From Pseudomonas sp. REP124 (lineage in GTDB: Bacteria > Pseudomonadota > Gammaproteobacteria > Pseudomonadales > Pseudomonadaceae), in the NCBI RefSeq assembly GCF_020164475.1, contig NZ_JAIQWX010000038.1:1-46426 (forward strand): 46,426 nt of DNA. Direction: 5' to 3'. Numbering within the stretch: the first letter of the stretch is position 1; each line of letters begins with the position of its first letter. The position numbers and the translations under genes are program-made. Under the pieces are notes generated by a model. The model made no database searches and had not been told where the DNA came from. It saw only the letters and a list, made by a program, of their open reading frames with translations. Of the stretch, positions 11,245-23,012 are shown piece after piece.

Positions 11245-11353
11245 GACCTCCCTTTTGCTTCCGCAAAGCCGGCGTACGTTCGGCGCGGATCGCAAGTGGT
11301 TGAATTGAAAAGAAATTTGCCTCGTTGAGGGGCAGCCTGGTGAGAAAGTGTCT

Positions 11354-14300
11354 ATGAAAGCAGGTCTGTACCAACCAGATGAATTCAAGGATAACTGCGG
11401 TTTCGGCCTGATAGCCCATATGCAGGGCGAGCCCAGTCATACCCTTTTGACAACGGCCATCGAGGCCCTGACCTGCATGACCCACCGCGGTGGGATTAAT
11501 GCCGACGGCAAGACCGGTGACGGTTGCGGTCTGCTGATTCAAAAGCCCGACGCGTTCCTGCGAGCCATCGCCCAGGAAACCTTCGGCGTCGAAATGCCCA
11601 AGCAATATGCCGTGGGCATGGTCTTCTTCAACCAGGACCCTGTAAAAGCCGAAGCCGCTCGCGAGAACATGAACCGCGAGATCCTGGCCGCCGGCCTGCA
11701 GCTGGTCGGCTGGCGCAAAGTGCCGATCGACACCAGCGTCCTCGGCCGTCTTGCCCTCGAGCGCCTGCCGCAGATCGAACAAGTGTTCATCGGTGGTGAA
11801 GGCCTGAGCGATCAGGACATGGCGATCAAGCTGTTCAGCTCCCGTCGTCGTTCGTCCGTGGCCAACGCCGCCGACGTCGATCACTACATCTGCAGCTTTT
11901 CCCACAAGACCATCATTTATAAAGGCCTGATGATGCCGGCGGACCTCGCCGCCTTCTATCCGGACCTGAGCGATGAGCGCCTGCAAACCGCGATCTGCGT
12001 GTTCCACCAGCGCTTCTCCACCAACACCCTGCCGAAATGGCCGCTGGCTCAACCGTTCCGCTTCCTGGCGCACAACGGCGAAATCAACACCATCACCGGC
12101 AACCGCAACTGGGCCGTGGCCCGTCGCACCAAGTTCGCCAACGACCTGATGCCCGACCTCGAAGAGCTCGGTCCGCTGGTCAACCGCGTCGGCTCCGACT
12201 CCTCCAGCATGGACAACATGCTCGAGCTGATGGTCACCGGTGGCATCGACCTGTTCCGTGGCGTGCGGATGATCATTCCGCCAGCGTGGCAGAACGTCGA
12301 AACCATGGACCCGGATCTGCGTGCGTTCTACGAATACAACTCGATGCACATGGAACCGTGGGACGGCCCGGCCGGCGTGGTAATGACCGACGGTCGCTAC
12401 GCGGTGTGCCTGCTCGACCGTAACGGTCTGCGTCCGGCGCGTTGGGTCACCACCAAAAACGGTTTCATCACCCTGGCCTCGGAAATCGGCGTCTGGGACT
12501 ATCAGCCTGAAGACGTGATCGCCAAGGGCCGTGTCGGTCCTGGCCAGATTTTCGCCGTGGACACCGAAACCGGTCAGATCCTCGACACCGACGCCATCGA
12601 CAACCGTCTGAAGTCCCGTCATCCGTACAAGCAATGGCTGCGCAAGAACGCCCTGCGCATCCAGGCGACCATGGAAGACAACGACCACGGTTCGGCTTTC
12701 TACGACGTCGACCAGCTCAAGCAATACATGAAGATGTATCAGGTCACGTTCGAAGAGCGCGACCAGGTGCTGCGTCCGCTCGGGGAACAAGGCTACGAAG
12801 CCGTGGGCTCGATGGGCGACGATACGCCGATGGCCGTGCTGTCCCAGCGCGTGCGCACGCCGTACGACTATTTCCGCCAGCAGTTCGCGCAGGTCACCAA
12901 CCCGCCGATCGACCCGCTGCGTGAAGCCATCGTCATGTCGCTGGAGATCTGCCTCGGTGCCGAGCGCAACATCTTCCAGGAGTCGCCTGAGCACGCTTCG
13001 CGCGTGATCCTCAGCTCGCCGATCATTTCCCCGGCCAAGTGGCGTTCGTTGATGAACCTCGACCGTCCGGGCTTCGAGCGGGCGATCATCGACCTCAACT
13101 ACGACGAAAGCGTCGGCCTCGAAGCGGCTATCCGCAGCGTTGCCGATCAGGCTGAAGAAGCCGTGCGTTCCGGCCGTACCCAGGTTGTGCTGAGTGACCG
13201 TCACATCGCACCGGGCAAGTTGCCGATCCACGCCTCCCTGGCTACCGGTGCGGTCCACCACCGCCTGACCGAAAAAGGCCTGCGTTGCGACTCCAACATT
13301 CTTGTTGAAACCGCGACCGCTCGCGATCCGCATCACTTCGCCGTGCTGGTCGGTTTCGGCGCCTCCGCCGTTTATCCGTTCCTGGCCTACGAAGTGCTGG
13401 GAGACCTGATCCGTACCGGTGAAGTGCTGGGCGACCTCTATGAGGTGTTCAAGAACTACCGTCGGGGCATCACCAAAGGCCTGCTCAAGATCCTGTCGAA
13501 GATGGGTATCTCGACCATCACGTCCTACCGTGGTGCGCAGCTGTTCGAAGCCATCGGTCTGTCCGAGGAAGTCTGCAACCTGAGCTTCCGTGGCGTGCCG
13601 AGCCGCATCAAGGGTGCGCGTTTCGTCGACATCGAAGCCGAGCAGAAAGCCTTGGCCGCCGAAGCCTGGAGTCCGCGCAAGCCGATCCAGCAGGGCGGTC
13701 TGCTGAAATTCGTCCACGGTGGCGAATACCACGCCTACAACCCGGACGTGGTCAACACCCTGCAAGCCGCCGTGCAGCAGGGCGACTACGCCAAGTTCAA
13801 GGAATACACCTCGCTGGTGGACAACCGTCCGGTGTCGATGATCCGCGACCTGCTCAAGGTCAAGGTCCTCGACAAGCCGCTGGACATCAGCGAAGTCGAG
13901 CCGCTGGAATCGGTACTCAAGCGCTTCGACTCCGCCGGTATCTCCCTGGGTGCCCTGTCGCCGGAAGCTCACGAAGCCCTGGCCGAAGCCATGAACCGCC
14001 TCGGTGCGCGTTCCAACTCCGGTGAAGGCGGCGAAGATCCGGCGCGTTACGGCACCATCAAGAGCTCGAAAATCAAGCAGGTCGCCACCGGTCGTTTCGG
14101 TGTGACCCCTGAATACCTGGTCAACGCCGAAGTGCTGCAGATCAAGGTTGCCCAGGGCGCCAAGCCGGGCGAGGGCGGTCAGCTGCCAGGCGGCAAGGTC
14201 AACGGTCTGATCGCCAAGCTGCGTTACGCAGTACCGGGCGTGACCCTGATCTCGCCACCGCCGCACCACGACATCTACTCGATCGAAGACTTGTCGCAGC

Positions 14301-15802
14301 TGATTTTCGACCTCAAGCAAGTCAACCCGAAGGCGCTGGTCTCGGTGAAGCTGGTGGCAGAAGCGGGCGTCGGCACCATCGCCGCCGGTGTGGCCAAGGC
14401 CTATGCCGACCTGATCACCATCTCCGGCTACGACGGCGGTACCGGTGCATCGCCGCTGACCTCGATCAAATACGCGGGCGCTCCGTGGGAGCTCGGCCTG
14501 GCCGAAACCCACCAGACCCTGCGTGGCAACGACCTGCGCGGCAAGGTCAAGGTGCAGACCGACGGCGGCCTGAAAACCGGCCTCGACGTGATCAAGGCGG
14601 CCATCCTCGGCGCTGAAAGCTTCGGCTTCGGCACCGCACCGATGATTGCCCTGGGTTGCAAATACCTGCGTATCTGCCATCTGAACAACTGCGCCACCGG
14701 CGTTGCGACTCAGAACGAGAAGCTGCGCAAGGACCACTACATCGGTACCGTCGACATGGTGGTGAACTTCTTCACCTACGTCGCCGAAGAAACCCGTGAG
14801 TGGCTGGCCAAGCTGGGCGTGCGCTCCCTCGAAGAGCTGATCGGTCGTACCGATCTGCTGGACATCATCGAAGGCCAGACCGCCAAGCAGCACCACCTGG
14901 ACCTGACCCCGTTGCTGGGCAGCGATCACATCCCGGCGGACAAGCCTCAGTTCTGCGGCGTTGAGCGTAACCCGCCGTTCGACAAAGGCCTGCTGGCCGA
15001 GAAAATGGTCGACATGGCCGCCTCGGCGATCAACGACCTGAGCGGCGCCGAATTCGCCCTGGATATCTGCAACTGCGACCGTTCCATCGGCGCGCGGATC
15101 TCCGGTGAAATCGCTCGCAAGCACGGCAACCAGGGCATGGCCAACGCGCCGATCACCTTCCGCTTCAAGGGCACCGCTGGTCAGAGCTTCGGCGTCTGGA
15201 ACGCCGGTGGCCTGAACATGTACCTGGAAGGTGACGCCAACGACTACGTCGGCAAGGGCATGACCGGCGGCAAGCTGGTGATCGTTCCGCCGAAGGGCAG
15301 CATCTACAAGACTCAGGACAGTGCCATCATCGGCAACACCTGCCTGTATGGCGCCACTGGCGGCAAGCTGTTCGCCGCCGGTACCGCGGGCGAGCGTTTC
15401 GCCGTGCGTAACTCCGGTGCCCACACTGTCGTGGAAGGCACTGGCGATCACTGCTGCGAATACATGACCGGTGGTTTCGTCTGCGTACTGGGCAAGACCG
15501 GTTACAACTTCGGCTCTGGCATGACCGGCGGTTTCGCCTACGTGCTCGACCAGGACAACAGCTTCGTTGACCGGGTCAACCACGAACTGGTGGAAATCCA
15601 GCGAATCAGCGGCGAGGCGATGGAAGCCTACCGCAGCCATTTGCAACGCGTGCTGAACGAGTACGTCGAGGAAACCGACAGCGAGTGGGGTCGTGAACTC
15701 GCCGAGAACCTGGATGACTACGTGCGCCGTTTCTGGCTGGTCAAGCCGAAGGCTGCCAACCTGAAGTCGTTGCTTTCCAGCACCCGTGCCAACCCGCAGT
15801 GA
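11354..15802 (+). CDS. gltB: Glutamate synthase (NADPH) large subunit
   Basis: Large subunit of GOGAT, which converts glutamine plus 2-oxoglutarate to two glutamates. The N-terminal class II glutamine amidotransferase domain should be processed to expose its nucleophile, Cys15 ([11 protein letters not shown]). A central domain follows, then the FMN-binding synthase domain with the 3Fe-4S cysteines C1102, C1108 and C1113 ([12 protein letters not shown]), and the C-terminal beta-helix GXGXG domain. The frame also allows a GTG at 11348, but the ATG at 11354 gives 1482 residues and the usual MKAGLY start. gltD follows after 33 bases. Confidence 0.97.
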   Translation: MKAGLYQPDEFKDNCGFGLIAHMQGEPSHTLLTTAIEALTCMTHRGGINADGKTGDGCGLLIQKPDAFLRAIAQETFGVEMPKQYAVGMVFFNQDPVKAEAARENMNREILAAGLQLVGWRKVPIDTSVLGRLALERLPQIEQVFIGGEGLSDQDMAIKLFSSRRRSSVANAADVDHYICSFSHKTIIYKGLMMPADLAAFYPDLSDERLQTAICVFHQRFSTNTLPKWPLAQPFRFLAHNGEINTITGNRNWAVARRTKFANDLMPDLEELGPLVNRVGSDSSSMDNMLELMVTGGIDLFRGVRMIIPPAWQNVETMDPDLRAFYEYNSMHMEPWDGPAGVVMTDGRYAVCLLDRNGLRPARWVTTKNGFITLASEIGVWDYQPEDVIAKGRVGPGQIFAVDTETGQILDTDAIDNRLKSRHPYKQWLRKNALRIQATMEDNDHGSAFYDVDQLKQYMKMYQVTFEERDQVLRPLGEQGYEAVGSMGDDTPMAVLSQRVRTPYDYFRQQFAQVTNPPIDPLREAIVMSLEICLGAERNIFQESPEHASRVILSSPIISPAKWRSLMNLDRPGFERAIIDLNYDESVGLEAAIRSVADQAEEAVRSGRTQVVLSDRHIAPGKLPIHASLATGAVHHRLTEKGLRCDSNILVETATARDPHHFAVLVGFGASAVYPFLAYEVLGDLIRTGEVLGDLYEVFKNYRRGITKGLLKILSKMGISTITSYRGAQLFEAIGLSEEVCNLSFRGVPSRIKGARFVDIEAEQKALAAEAWSPRKPIQQGGLLKFVHGGEYHAYNPDVVNTLQAAVQQGDYAKFKEYTSLVDNRPVSMIRDLLKVKVLDKPLDISEVEPLESVLKRFDSAGISLGALSPEAHEALAEAMNRLGARSNSGEGGEDPARYGTIKSSKIKQVATGRFGVTPEYLVNAEVLQIKVAQGAKPGEGGQLPGGKVNGLIAKLRYAVPGVTLISPPPHHDIYSIEDLSQLIFDLKQVNPKALVSVKLVAEAGVGTIAAGVAKAYADLITISGYDGGTGASPLTSIKYAGAPWELGLAETHQTLRGNDLRGKVKVQTDGGLKTGLDVIKAAILGAESFGFGTAPMIALGCKYLRICHLNNCATGVATQNEKLRKDHYIGTVDMVVNFFTYVAEETREWLAKLGVRSLEELIGRTDLLDIIEGQTAKQHHLDLTPLLGSDHIPADKPQFCGVERNPPFDKGLLAEKMVDMAASAINDLSGAEFALDICNCDRSIGARISGEIARKHGNQGMANAPITFRFKGTAGQSFGVWNAGGLNMYLEGDANDYVGKGMTGGKLVIVPPKGSIYKTQDSAIIGNTCLYGATGGKLFAAGTAGERFAVRNSGAHTVVEGTGDHCCEYMTGGFVCVLGKTGYNFGSGMTGGFAYVLDQDNSFVDRVNHELVEIQRISGEAMEAYRSHLQRVLNEYVEETDSEWGRELAENLDDYVRRFWLVKPKAANLKSLLSSTRANPQ

Positions 15803-17254
<1,452 letters not shown>

Positions 17255-17285
17255 TCACTTTCCAGCATTGGAATGCGATCAAAAA

Positions 17286-17375
17286 TGTGGGAGCGGGCTT
17301 GCTCGCGAAAGCGGTAGATCAGTCACCATCACCGGTGGCTGACACATCTCATTCGCGAGCAAGCCCGCTCCCACA
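17286..17375. repeat. REPIN (paired inverted REP elements)
   Basis: Two inverted REP arms of about 25-29 bases with the core GTGGGAGCGGGCTTGC (17286-17314 and 17351-17375) flank a short spacer. It fills most of the gltD-hemE gap and can fold into a long hairpin on either strand, so it may also mark the 3' end of the gltBD transcript. Confidence 0.85.
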
Positions 17376-17509
17376 GTTGTTTCTCGGTGTTGCCAAATAC
17401 CGGGCTTTCCCCGCGACAAATTGACCCGATAGACAAAAGGCTCCGCTCTTGCCGTGCCTTTTCCCTCGCGCTCTGAGAAAATGCCCGCACTTTTTTTCCG
17501 GATGCCGAC

Positions 17510-18577
17510 ATGACTGCCCTGAAGAACGACCGTTTCCTGCGCGCCCTGCTCAAGCAACCCGTAGACGTTACTCCCGTGTGGATGATGCGTCAGGCCGGAC
17601 GCTATTTGCCTGAATACCGCGCAAGCCGTGCCAAGGCCGGCGATTTCATGAGCCTGTGCATGAACCCGTCGTTCGCCTGCGAAGTCACGCTGCAGCCGCT
17701 GGACCGTTATCCACAGCTGGATGCGGCGATCCTGTTCTCCGATATCCTGACCATCCCGGATGCCATGGGCCAGGGCCTGTATTTTGAAACCGGCGAAGGC
17801 CCGCGCTTCAAGAAAGTCGTCAGCACCCTCGCCGACATCGAAGCCCTGCCGATTCCCGATCCGCAGAAAGACCTCGGCTACGTCATGGACGCGGTCAGCA
17901 CCATCCGCCGCGAACTCAACGGTCGCGTACCGCTGATCGGTTTTGCCGGCAGCCCATGGACCCTGGCTACCTACATGGTCGAAGGCGGCTCGTCGAAAGA
18001 CTACCGCAAGACCAAAACCATGCTGTACGACAACCCGCAAGCCCTGCACCTGCTGCTGGACAAGCTCGCTCAGACGGTCACCAGCTACCTCAACGGCCAG
18101 ATTCTGGCTGGCGCGCAAGCGGTGCAAATCTTCGACAGCTGGGGCGGCAGCCTGTCGGCGGCGGCTTACCAGGAATTTTCCCTGGCCTACATGAAGAAAA
18201 TCGTCAGTGGTCTGATCCGCGAGCACGAAGGTCGCAAGGTGCCGGTGATCCTGTTCACCAAGAACGGCGGCCTGTGGCTGGAAAGCATCGCCGACGCCGG
18301 CGCCGACGCGCTGGGCCTGGACTGGACCTGTGACATCGGCAGCGCCCGCGCCCGCGTCGGTAGCAAAGTCTCCCTGCAAGGCAACATGGACCCGACCGTG
18401 CTCTACGCCAAGCCGGAAGCGATCCGCACCGAAGTCGGTCGCATTCTCGCCAGCTACGGCAAGGGCAGTGGCCACGTGTTCAACCTGGGCCACGGCATCA
18501 CCCCGGAAGTCGATCCTGAACACGCAGGCGCTTTCCTGCGCGCGGTACATGAGCTGTCGGCCCAGTATCACGAATAA
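17510..18577 (+). CDS. hemE: Uroporphyrinogen decarboxylase
   Basis: Decarboxylates the four acetate side chains of uroporphyrinogen III to give coproporphyrinogen III in haem synthesis. The N-terminal signature [16 protein letters not shown] carries the arginines that bind substrate carboxylates. The [14 protein letters not shown] segment with its catalytic aspartate and the second signature [13 protein letters not shown] are present, and the C-terminal [15 protein letters not shown] is typical. The 355-residue length is normal. The gene stands alone, with a REPIN upstream and a strong terminator downstream. Confidence 0.97.
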   Translation: MTALKNDRFLRALLKQPVDVTPVWMMRQAGRYLPEYRASRAKAGDFMSLCMNPSFACEVTLQPLDRYPQLDAAILFSDILTIPDAMGQGLYFETGEGPRFKKVVSTLADIEALPIPDPQKDLGYVMDAVSTIRRELNGRVPLIGFAGSPWTLATYMVEGGSSKDYRKTKTMLYDNPQALHLLLDKLAQTVTSYLNGQILAGAQAVQIFDSWGGSLSAAAYQEFSLAYMKKIVSGLIREHEGRKVPVILFTKNGGLWLESIADAGADALGLDWTCDIGSARARVGSKVSLQGNMDPTVLYAKPEAIRTEVGRILASYGKGSGHVFNLGHGITPEVDPEHAGAFLRAVHELSAQYHE

Positions 18578-18596
18578 GCGTTTGTGAAATGATCGA

Positions 18597-18632
18597 AAGC
18601 CTGTCCGGCATTGCGCCGGACAGGCTTTTTTT
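18597..18632 (+). terminator. Rho-independent terminator of hemE
   Basis: A perfect 13-base stem (18597-18609 with 18615-18627) containing CCTGTCCGGC has a five-base loop and ends in a run of T residues to 18632. It begins 20 bases after the hemE stop codon. The remaining bases to 18873 hold no gene that I can support. Confidence 0.92.
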
Positions 18633-18873
18633 GTGCCTGACGTTTTTCATGTTTAAGGCCGTTTTCACTGCGCGGGACAATTCCTTCATCCCCGTCGGAA
18701 AAGCGCTCAAGGTGACAATTCCTGCGTCCAACAGAGATTTTCCCTACATAGAAAATCCACTCATCCAAGTAAGGTTCCGGCCCCTTGCCCAGCCTCTTTG
18801 CTGAGCAATATCGCAAACATGGGCGCCAGCAATGTGCGCCTCAATCTTCGATAAGTAGTCTGGAATTCATTCT

Positions 18874-20340
18874 ATGAACAATACCTCCTACAAGCGAAGT
18901 GCCCTGGCCAGCTGCACTTCTTCAATGATCCTGTTATCGGCCATGTTGGCGTCTCAAACCGTTTCCGCTCATGGCTACCTGGAAGTTCCGCCTTCGCGCG
19001 CACTGCTTTGCCAGAAAGGCCTGAACACCAACTGCGGCGGCGCGCAGTACGAGCCGCAAAGCGTCGGTGAAACCTTCAAGGGCTTCCCGGCCGGTGTCGG
19101 CGGCTCGCCTCTGCAAGGCCCGATCGACGGCAAGATTCCGAGCGGCGGTCACTCGATGTTCTCGTCACTGGACGCGCAGTCCGCCACCCGCTGGCACATG
19201 ACGGAAATCAAGGATCGCAACATCGATTTCCAATGGCACTACACCGCCATTCACCCCGCCACCAAGCACGAATACTTCATCACCCGTAACGGCTGGAACC
19301 CGAACGAGCCGCTCAAGCGTGCGACCTTCGAAAGCACGCCGTTCTGCACCAAGGACGGCGGCAACCAGAAGCCGTCCAACAGCGACAAGCACAACTGCAC
19401 CATTCCTGCGGACAAGACCGGCCAGCACGTGATCCTCGGCATCTGGACCGTTGGCGACACCGATGCGGCGTTTTACAACGCGACGGACGTGAACATCATT
19501 GCCGAGCCTGAACTGCCGGGCGGCTGGTCCTCCGTGGGCAGCATCGCACCGTCGACCCCGTTGCTGGTGGGCGACAAGGTCAAGGCTCGCGCGTTCTCGG
19601 CCAATGGCGAGAACACGGAGTACCACGTCGAGATCGCCATCGCGACAGCCGAGGAAGGCGCGCCGCAGAACTGGTCGTTCAAGCTGGCTGAAGCCATCAA
19701 CAAGGCCCACACCCTGATCCGCGCCGGTGTGCGTGACGAAAACGGCACCATCGAACCGGTCAAGGGCAACAACACCCTGTACGCGCAAAAAGAAAGCGGC
19801 GTGACCCGTTACGAAGTGCAGCTGAACATGCAGGAAGATGCGGCGGCGCGCCTGTCGGTGTCGTCGGTACAGCCTGAATACGTGCTGGAGAAAGGTCTGG
19901 TCAAGGCTGATTTCAGCGTGATCTCCAACCGCAAGATGAATCTCGAAGCCACCCTGTTCGACCAGAACAATAAAGCGGTCGGCACCACTTCGGCACAAAT
20001 CGAAAGCGGTGCGGCAACCCTGGTCATGGATGTGCGCAGCAACCCGGGCGCCCATACCCTGACTCTGGTTGGTACCACTCTGGATGGTCGTACCACCCGT
20101 CAGGACACCAAGTCGGTCAACGTGACCGGTGAAGGCGCTGGCGCCGACTACGACTTCGTCTTCCCTGAAGGCCTGAACGACTACAAGGCCGGGACCAAGG
20201 TGCTGCAGCCGAAGACCAACGAGGTTTTCGAGTGCAAGCCATTCCCTGAGTCGGGCTACTGCAAGCAGTACACCCCGACGGCCGCCGGCTTTGAGCCGGG
20301 TGTCGGTGCGCATTGGCACATGGCTTGGGACAAGCTCTAA
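18874..20340 (+). CDS. gbpA: GbpA-like chitin-binding lytic polysaccharide monooxygenase (AA10)
   Basis: Secreted copper enzyme that cleaves crystalline chitin oxidatively and may act as a colonisation adhesin. A signal peptide ends at VSA, leaving His33 as the mature N-terminus. With His127 (TAIHPATKHEYFIT) it forms the copper histidine brace, and the axial-side Phe lies in DAAFYNATDVN. The LPMO domain spans about 33-210. GbpA-type middle domains follow (about 215-415), then a C-terminal chitin-binding module with aromatic and Cys residues (about 425-488). The length of 488 residues is close to Vibrio GbpA and longer than P. aeruginosa CbpD, a known type II substrate. It lies directly upstream of the gsp operon, the probable exporter. 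Confidence 0.93.
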   Translation: MNNTSYKRSALASCTSSMILLSAMLASQTVSAHGYLEVPPSRALLCQKGLNTNCGGAQYEPQSVGETFKGFPAGVGGSPLQGPIDGKIPSGGHSMFSSLDAQSATRWHMTEIKDRNIDFQWHYTAIHPATKHEYFITRNGWNPNEPLKRATFESTPFCTKDGGNQKPSNSDKHNCTIPADKTGQHVILGIWTVGDTDAAFYNATDVNIIAEPELPGGWSSVGSIAPSTPLLVGDKVKARAFSANGENTEYHVEIAIATAEEGAPQNWSFKLAEAINKAHTLIRAGVRDENGTIEPVKGNNTLYAQKESGVTRYEVQLNMQEDAAARLSVSSVQPEYVLEKGLVKADFSVISNRKMNLEATLFDQNNKAVGTTSAQIESGAATLVMDVRSNPGAHTLTLVGTTLDGRTTRQDTKSVNVTGEGAGADYDFVFPEGLNDYKAGTKVLQPKTNEVFECKPFPESGYCKQYTPTAAGFEPGVGAHWHMAWDKL

Positions 20341-20406
20341 GTCCTCTTCACCCTTTGGGCGCTCACTGCTGGGCGCCTGAAGGCTAATGTCGAAATTCGC
20401 TTTTTT

Positions 20407-20537
20407 GTAGCAGCTGGCGAAGTCTGCGTCCGGCTGCGCAGCAGTCGCAAATTCAGGCGCCACGGTCTGTCAGGTCGACCCGGTGTGCCGGTTTTACGAC
20501 TGCTGCGCAGCCGGACGCAGGCTTCGCCAGCTGCTAC
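20407..20537. repeat. Long inverted repeat between gbpA and gspC
   Basis: Two arms of 41 bases (20407-20447 and 20497-20537) are inverted copies with a single mismatch, around a 49-base spacer. The core is GTAGCAGCTGGCGAAG..GCAGTCG, a Pseudomonas palindromic repeat family different from the GTGGGAGC REP units elsewhere in the window. It could end gbpA transcription. It also lies within the false upstream extension of the gspC frame, which supports the later gspC start. Confidence 0.85.
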
Positions 20538-20589
20538 AGGTTCTGCGGCGGCCGAATGTCTGTTGTTTTTTCAAACATCGAGTGATCTT

Positions 20590-21111
20590 GTGTCGATCCC
20601 TTTCAAACGCCACATCCCTGCTTTTGGCCTGCTGGTTTTATCGGTGGGCTATGCGGTGTTCGTGCTGTGGCAGGAGTGGCAGTTTCGTCAGCAGCTGCCT
20701 CGGTTATCTGAAGTTGCGAGGCCAGCGACAGTGGTGTCCGAGCCGGCAACGCTGGATGCAACTGCCGTTGCCATGGTGTTGGGCTTCACCTCCACAGACA
20801 CGCCACAGGCCAGCGCCGAACCCCTGACCCTGCACGCGAGTTTCGTGGCCAGCGATGGTCTGTCCAAGGCCCTGCTGGCCGATGCCCAGGGTCCGCGCCT
20901 GTATCAGGTCGGCGAGCGTTTGCCAGGTGGCAGCGTGTTGCGCCGGGTCGAAACCAATCAGGTGTTGCTGTGGAACAAGGGGCGCGAAGAGCGGCTGACC
21001 TTGCATGCGCCCGCCGCGCGCTTCCTGCGTCAGCTCGAAACTGCGGCCGACGCCCAGGCCCCTGGCGTTACCACGCGTTTTCTACGCCCGTTTTCCGGGC
21101 TGTCAGAGTGA
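20590..21111 (+). CDS. gspC: Type II secretion system protein GspC
   Basis: Inner-membrane protein that links the inner platform to the GspD secretin. The chosen start is the GTG at 20590, preceded by GAG at the right distance. The frame continues upstream to 20485, but only through the inverted repeat. The protein of 173 residues has one membrane span at about residues 10-30 and a periplasmic homology region (about 75-140, LVASDGLSKALLADAQGPRLYQVGE in two parts). It ends soon after the HR domain, so the PDZ or coiled-coil C-terminal domain of many GspC proteins is absent or very short. The last four bases overlap a possible GTG for gspD. Confidence 0.85.
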   Translation: MSIPFKRHIPAFGLLVLSVGYAVFVLWQEWQFRQQLPRLSEVARPATVVSEPATLDATAVAMVLGFTSTDTPQASAEPLTLHASFVASDGLSKALLADAQGPRLYQVGERLPGGSVLRRVETNQVLLWNKGREERLTLHAPAARFLRQLETAADAQAPGVTTRFLRPFSGLSE

Positions 21112-21119
21112 TCGAATTC

Positions 21120-23012
21120 ATGAACAGCTTCATTGGCGCGCAGGCTTTGCGCTCCATGTTTCTTTGCGTCTTGCTGGCGACCCTGGGCACGACGCATGCC
21201 GCGGAAGAAAAATGGCAGTTGGCGATGAACAACGCCGAACTGCGAGACATCGTCGAAGAGATCTCCAGCATTCTCGGCACCACCGTCGTGCTCGATCCGC
21301 GAGTCTCCGGGCGCGTCACCGTCATGTCCCCCAAGGCCCTCGATCGTGAGGGCGTGCGCCGGCTGTTCTATGCGGTGCTCGACGCTCACAACTTCACGGT
21401 CATCGATGAAGGCGACCGGATCCTGATCACCCCCGTGGCTGAAGCCAAGACCCGCGCCGGCACCGGCTCGACAGCCAACGCCACGGCTTCGCAATTCGTC
21501 ACCCAGGTCATCGATCTGAACACCGGCAGCGCCGCCGATTTTGCCGGGCTGGTGCGGCCGTTGGTGTCGGCCAACGGCTATGTCGGCCCCTCGACCTCGG
21601 CCAATGCGCTGGTGGTCACCGAGACTGCCGCCAACGCCCAACGCATTGCCCAGGTGGTTCGGCAACTGGATTCGGGGCAGGGCAATCTGCACACGGTGAT
21701 TGCGTTGCAGCACGCCCAGGCCAGCGACGTGGCCGCGCTGATGGAAGCATCTCTGGGCAAACGCAATGCCGAAAGCGCGATCCAGGTGCTGGCCGATACC
21801 CGCACCAACCGCCTGATCCTCATCGGCCCCGCCGCCGTCCGCCAACGCCTGAACACGCTGGCTCGTGGCCTGGATGTGCGCGCCACGGCGAGCCCCGACA
21901 ATGCCCGGGTGATTCGCCTGCGTCACAGCGATGCCAAGCAGCTGGCGCAGATTCTGGAAACCTTGGGCCAGGGCAGAAAAGCAGCCGCGCCCTTGGGCGG
22001 TGCCAAGGACAGCACCTCCAGTTCGAACTTCATGATCAAGGCCGACGAAAGCCAGAACGCGCTGGTGCTGATCGCCGAGCCGGCACAGGTACAGACCATC
22101 GAGAGCATCGTGCGCCAACTCGACCAGCCTCGGGCGCAAGTGCTAATTCACGCGGCCATCGTCGAAATCTCCGGCGACATCGCCGAGGCAGTGGGCGTGC
22201 AGTGGAACCTCAATACCGGCGATGCCAAAGGCTTCATCAACTTCCCCGGCACCGACATTCCCATCGTCGGCGGCCTGACCTTCGACGAGAAAAAATCAGC
22301 ACCTGAAGGCGCGTTGCTCAAGCTCGGCAGCGACCGCTTCGGCGCCTTGATTTCGGCCCTGGCCAGCAACACCCACAGCAACCTGCTGTCCACGCCTAGC
22401 CTGTTGACCCTGGACAATCAGGAAGCGGAAATCATCGTCGGCCAGAACGTACCGTTCAAAACCGGCTCCTACGCGACCAACAGCAGCGGCGCCGACAACC
22501 CGTTCACCACGGTCGAACGCAAGGACGTCGGCATCAGCCTGAAGATCAAGCCCTACATCAACGAAGGCTCGACCCTGCGCCTGGAAGTCGAGCAGGAAGT
22601 GTCGGACATCGCGCCCTCGGTCTCCGGCATCGATTCCTCGGACCTGATCACCAACAAACGCGCCCTCAAAAGCACCATCCTGGCCGACGACGGCGAAATC
22701 ATCGTCATCGGCGGCCTGATCCGCGACAGCGTGCGAACCCAGAAGAGCGGGGTGCCGCTGCTACGTGACATTCCTTATCTTGGCGCGCTGTTCCGCTGGA
22801 ACCGCGACACCCAGACCAAAAGCAACCTGATGGTGTTCCTGCGCCCGACCATCGTGCGCAGCAAGGAAGATTTGGCCGACGTCAGCCGCCAGCGTTACAA
22901 CGCGCTGCGTGAGCTGAGCCAGCCCGGCGCCCGGGACAACAACTCGTTGCTGTTGCCCGCCGATGCCCGCCAGTTGTTCGAGCCGGGCGTCGAGGCGCCG
23001 AACCTTCCATGA
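21120..23012 (+). CDS. gspD: Type II secretion system secretin GspD
   Basis: Outer-membrane channel of the type II system. The ATG at 21120 is preferred because a signal peptide ending THA-AEEKW follows it directly; an open frame extends upstream through gspC and a GTG at 21108 is the alternative. The mature protein has an N0 domain (about 25-95), N1-N3 repeats with typical TNRLILIGP motifs, and the secretin domain (about 370-600) with VGQNVPFKTGSY and VPLLRDIPYLGALFRW. The protein has 630 residues, within family range. It overlaps gspE by four bases. Confidence 0.94.
   Translation: MNSFIGAQALRSMFLCVLLATLGTTHAAEEKWQLAMNNAELRDIVEEISSILGTTVVLDPRVSGRVTVMSPKALDREGVRRLFYAVLDAHNFTVIDEGDRILITPVAEAKTRAGTGSTANATASQFVTQVIDLNTGSAADFAGLVRPLVSANGYVGPSTSANALVVTETAANAQRIAQVVRQLDSGQGNLHTVIALQHAQASDVAALMEASLGKRNAESAIQVLADTRTNRLILIGPAAVRQRLNTLARGLDVRATASPDNARVIRLRHSDAKQLAQILETLGQGRKAAAPLGGAKDSTSSSNFMIKADESQNALVLIAEPAQVQTIESIVRQLDQPRAQVLIHAAIVEISGDIAEAVGVQWNLNTGDAKGFINFPGTDIPIVGGLTFDEKKSAPEGALLKLGSDRFGALISALASNTHSNLLSTPSLLTLDNQEAEIIVGQNVPFKTGSYATNSSGADNPFTTVERKDVGISLKIKPYINEGSTLRLEVEQEVSDIAPSVSGIDSSDLITNKRALKSTILADDGEIIVIGGLIRDSVRTQKSGVPLLRDIPYLGALFRWNRDTQTKSNLMVFLRPTIVRSKEDLADVSRQRYNALRELSQPGARDNNSLLLPADARQLFEPGVEAPNLP

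Noticed and set aside
10940..15646. Very long open frame on the minus strand opposite gltB
   Set aside because: It is the antisense shadow of a GC-rich, codon-biased gene. Its translation shows no recognisable family, and gltB on the plus strand is certain.
20485..20589. Upstream extension of gspC from a GTG at 20485
   Set aside because: The added residues come from the 41-base inverted repeat. The GTG at 20590 has a ribosome site and gives a normal GspC N-terminus.
20970..21119. Upstream extension of the gspD frame
   Set aside because: It lies inside gspC in another frame. The signal peptide begins only at the ATG at 21120.
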